A DNA stretch of 64,000 bases from Rhodocyclales bacterium (lineage in GTDB: Bacteria; Pseudomonadota; Gammaproteobacteria; Burkholderiales; Rhodocyclaceae), in the NCBI GenBank assembly GCA_016183655.1, contig JACPEH010000002.1:62001-126000 (forward strand). Reading direction: 5' to 3'. Position 1 is the first letter of the stretch; every line of letters starts with the position of its first letter. The notes under the pieces were generated by a model. It saw only the letters and a program-made list of their open reading frames with translations, was not told where the DNA came from and did not search any database. Shown here one piece after another: positions 63,973 through 64,000 of the stretch. The position numbers and the translations under genes were made by a program.

Positions 63973-64000
63973 CCAGTCTCGGAGCTTGATCCAGGACAAC

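Overview
The window is high-GC chromosomal DNA of a betaproteobacterium, most likely a member of the Rhodocyclales. The signs are a DUF2863 protein, a bioA-bioF-bioH-bioC-bioD cluster, AcnB, several c-di-GMP and two-component proteins, and a perfect FNR/Anr-type box. Genus and species cannot be read from the sequence. Almost all DNA outside a few repeat-rich gaps is coding, and long open antisense frames are common because of the GC content.

Layout. 1-8270: a clipped gene end, two small unknown genes and repeats, then a periplasmic peptidyl-prolyl isomerase with bolA/yciI/yciB, then an HD-GYP response regulator translationally coupled to a large hybrid histidine kinase. 8267-14173: one minus-strand operon (DUF2863, then bioA, F, H, C, D) with 4-nt ATGA overlaps between the bio genes. 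14307-23742: yaaA, two small exported proteins, an HDOD signalling protein with an FNR box upstream, a beta-propeller lyase-like protein, an Lrp/AsnC regulator next to putA, and an orphan amino-acid-binding protein. 23846-32804: a PAS-GGDEF-EAL protein, a PIN/oxidoreductase operon, a dusC-centred RNA-modification cluster and a polysaccharide pyruvyl transferase-like gene. 33087-35684: acnB.

The centrepiece is a 21.6-kb island at 35689-57323. It is bounded by a perfect 62-bp direct repeat of the acnB 3' end (35627-35688 and 57324-57385). It carries one apparent 14-gene minus-strand operon that looks like a composite immune or cell-suicide locus. In transcription order the genes are: a caspase-fold protease; a TIR-NB-ARC-TPR (NLR-like) protein; a membrane protein; two lipoproteins; an NlpC/P60 peptidase with a peptidoglycan-binding domain; a TIR protein; a TIR-like/TPR protein; a 1791-residue protein with two alpha/beta-hydrolase domains and a CHAT protease domain; a ThsB-type TIR protein; a further TIR protein; a KGG-GR-type ATPase fused through TPRs to a complete FtsZ domain that ends in the FtsZ C-terminal peptide; an antitoxin-like fragment; and a TRAFs-binding/TPR protein. 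Genes either overlap or lie at most about 60 bp apart, so joint expression is likely. A working reading (inference) is that NLR/TPR proteins sense, TIRs make a nucleotide signal or consume NAD, caspase/CHAT proteases and hydrolases execute, and the FtsZ fusion acts on the divisome. No integrase is present.

57486-63814: ordinary accessory metabolism: an isochorismatase-like hydrolase with a divergent LysR regulator, a second LysR, a PNPOx-fold protein, a glutathione S-transferase, and a mandelate racemase-like enzyme with a LysR regulator upstream. No rRNA, tRNA or CRISPR array was found.
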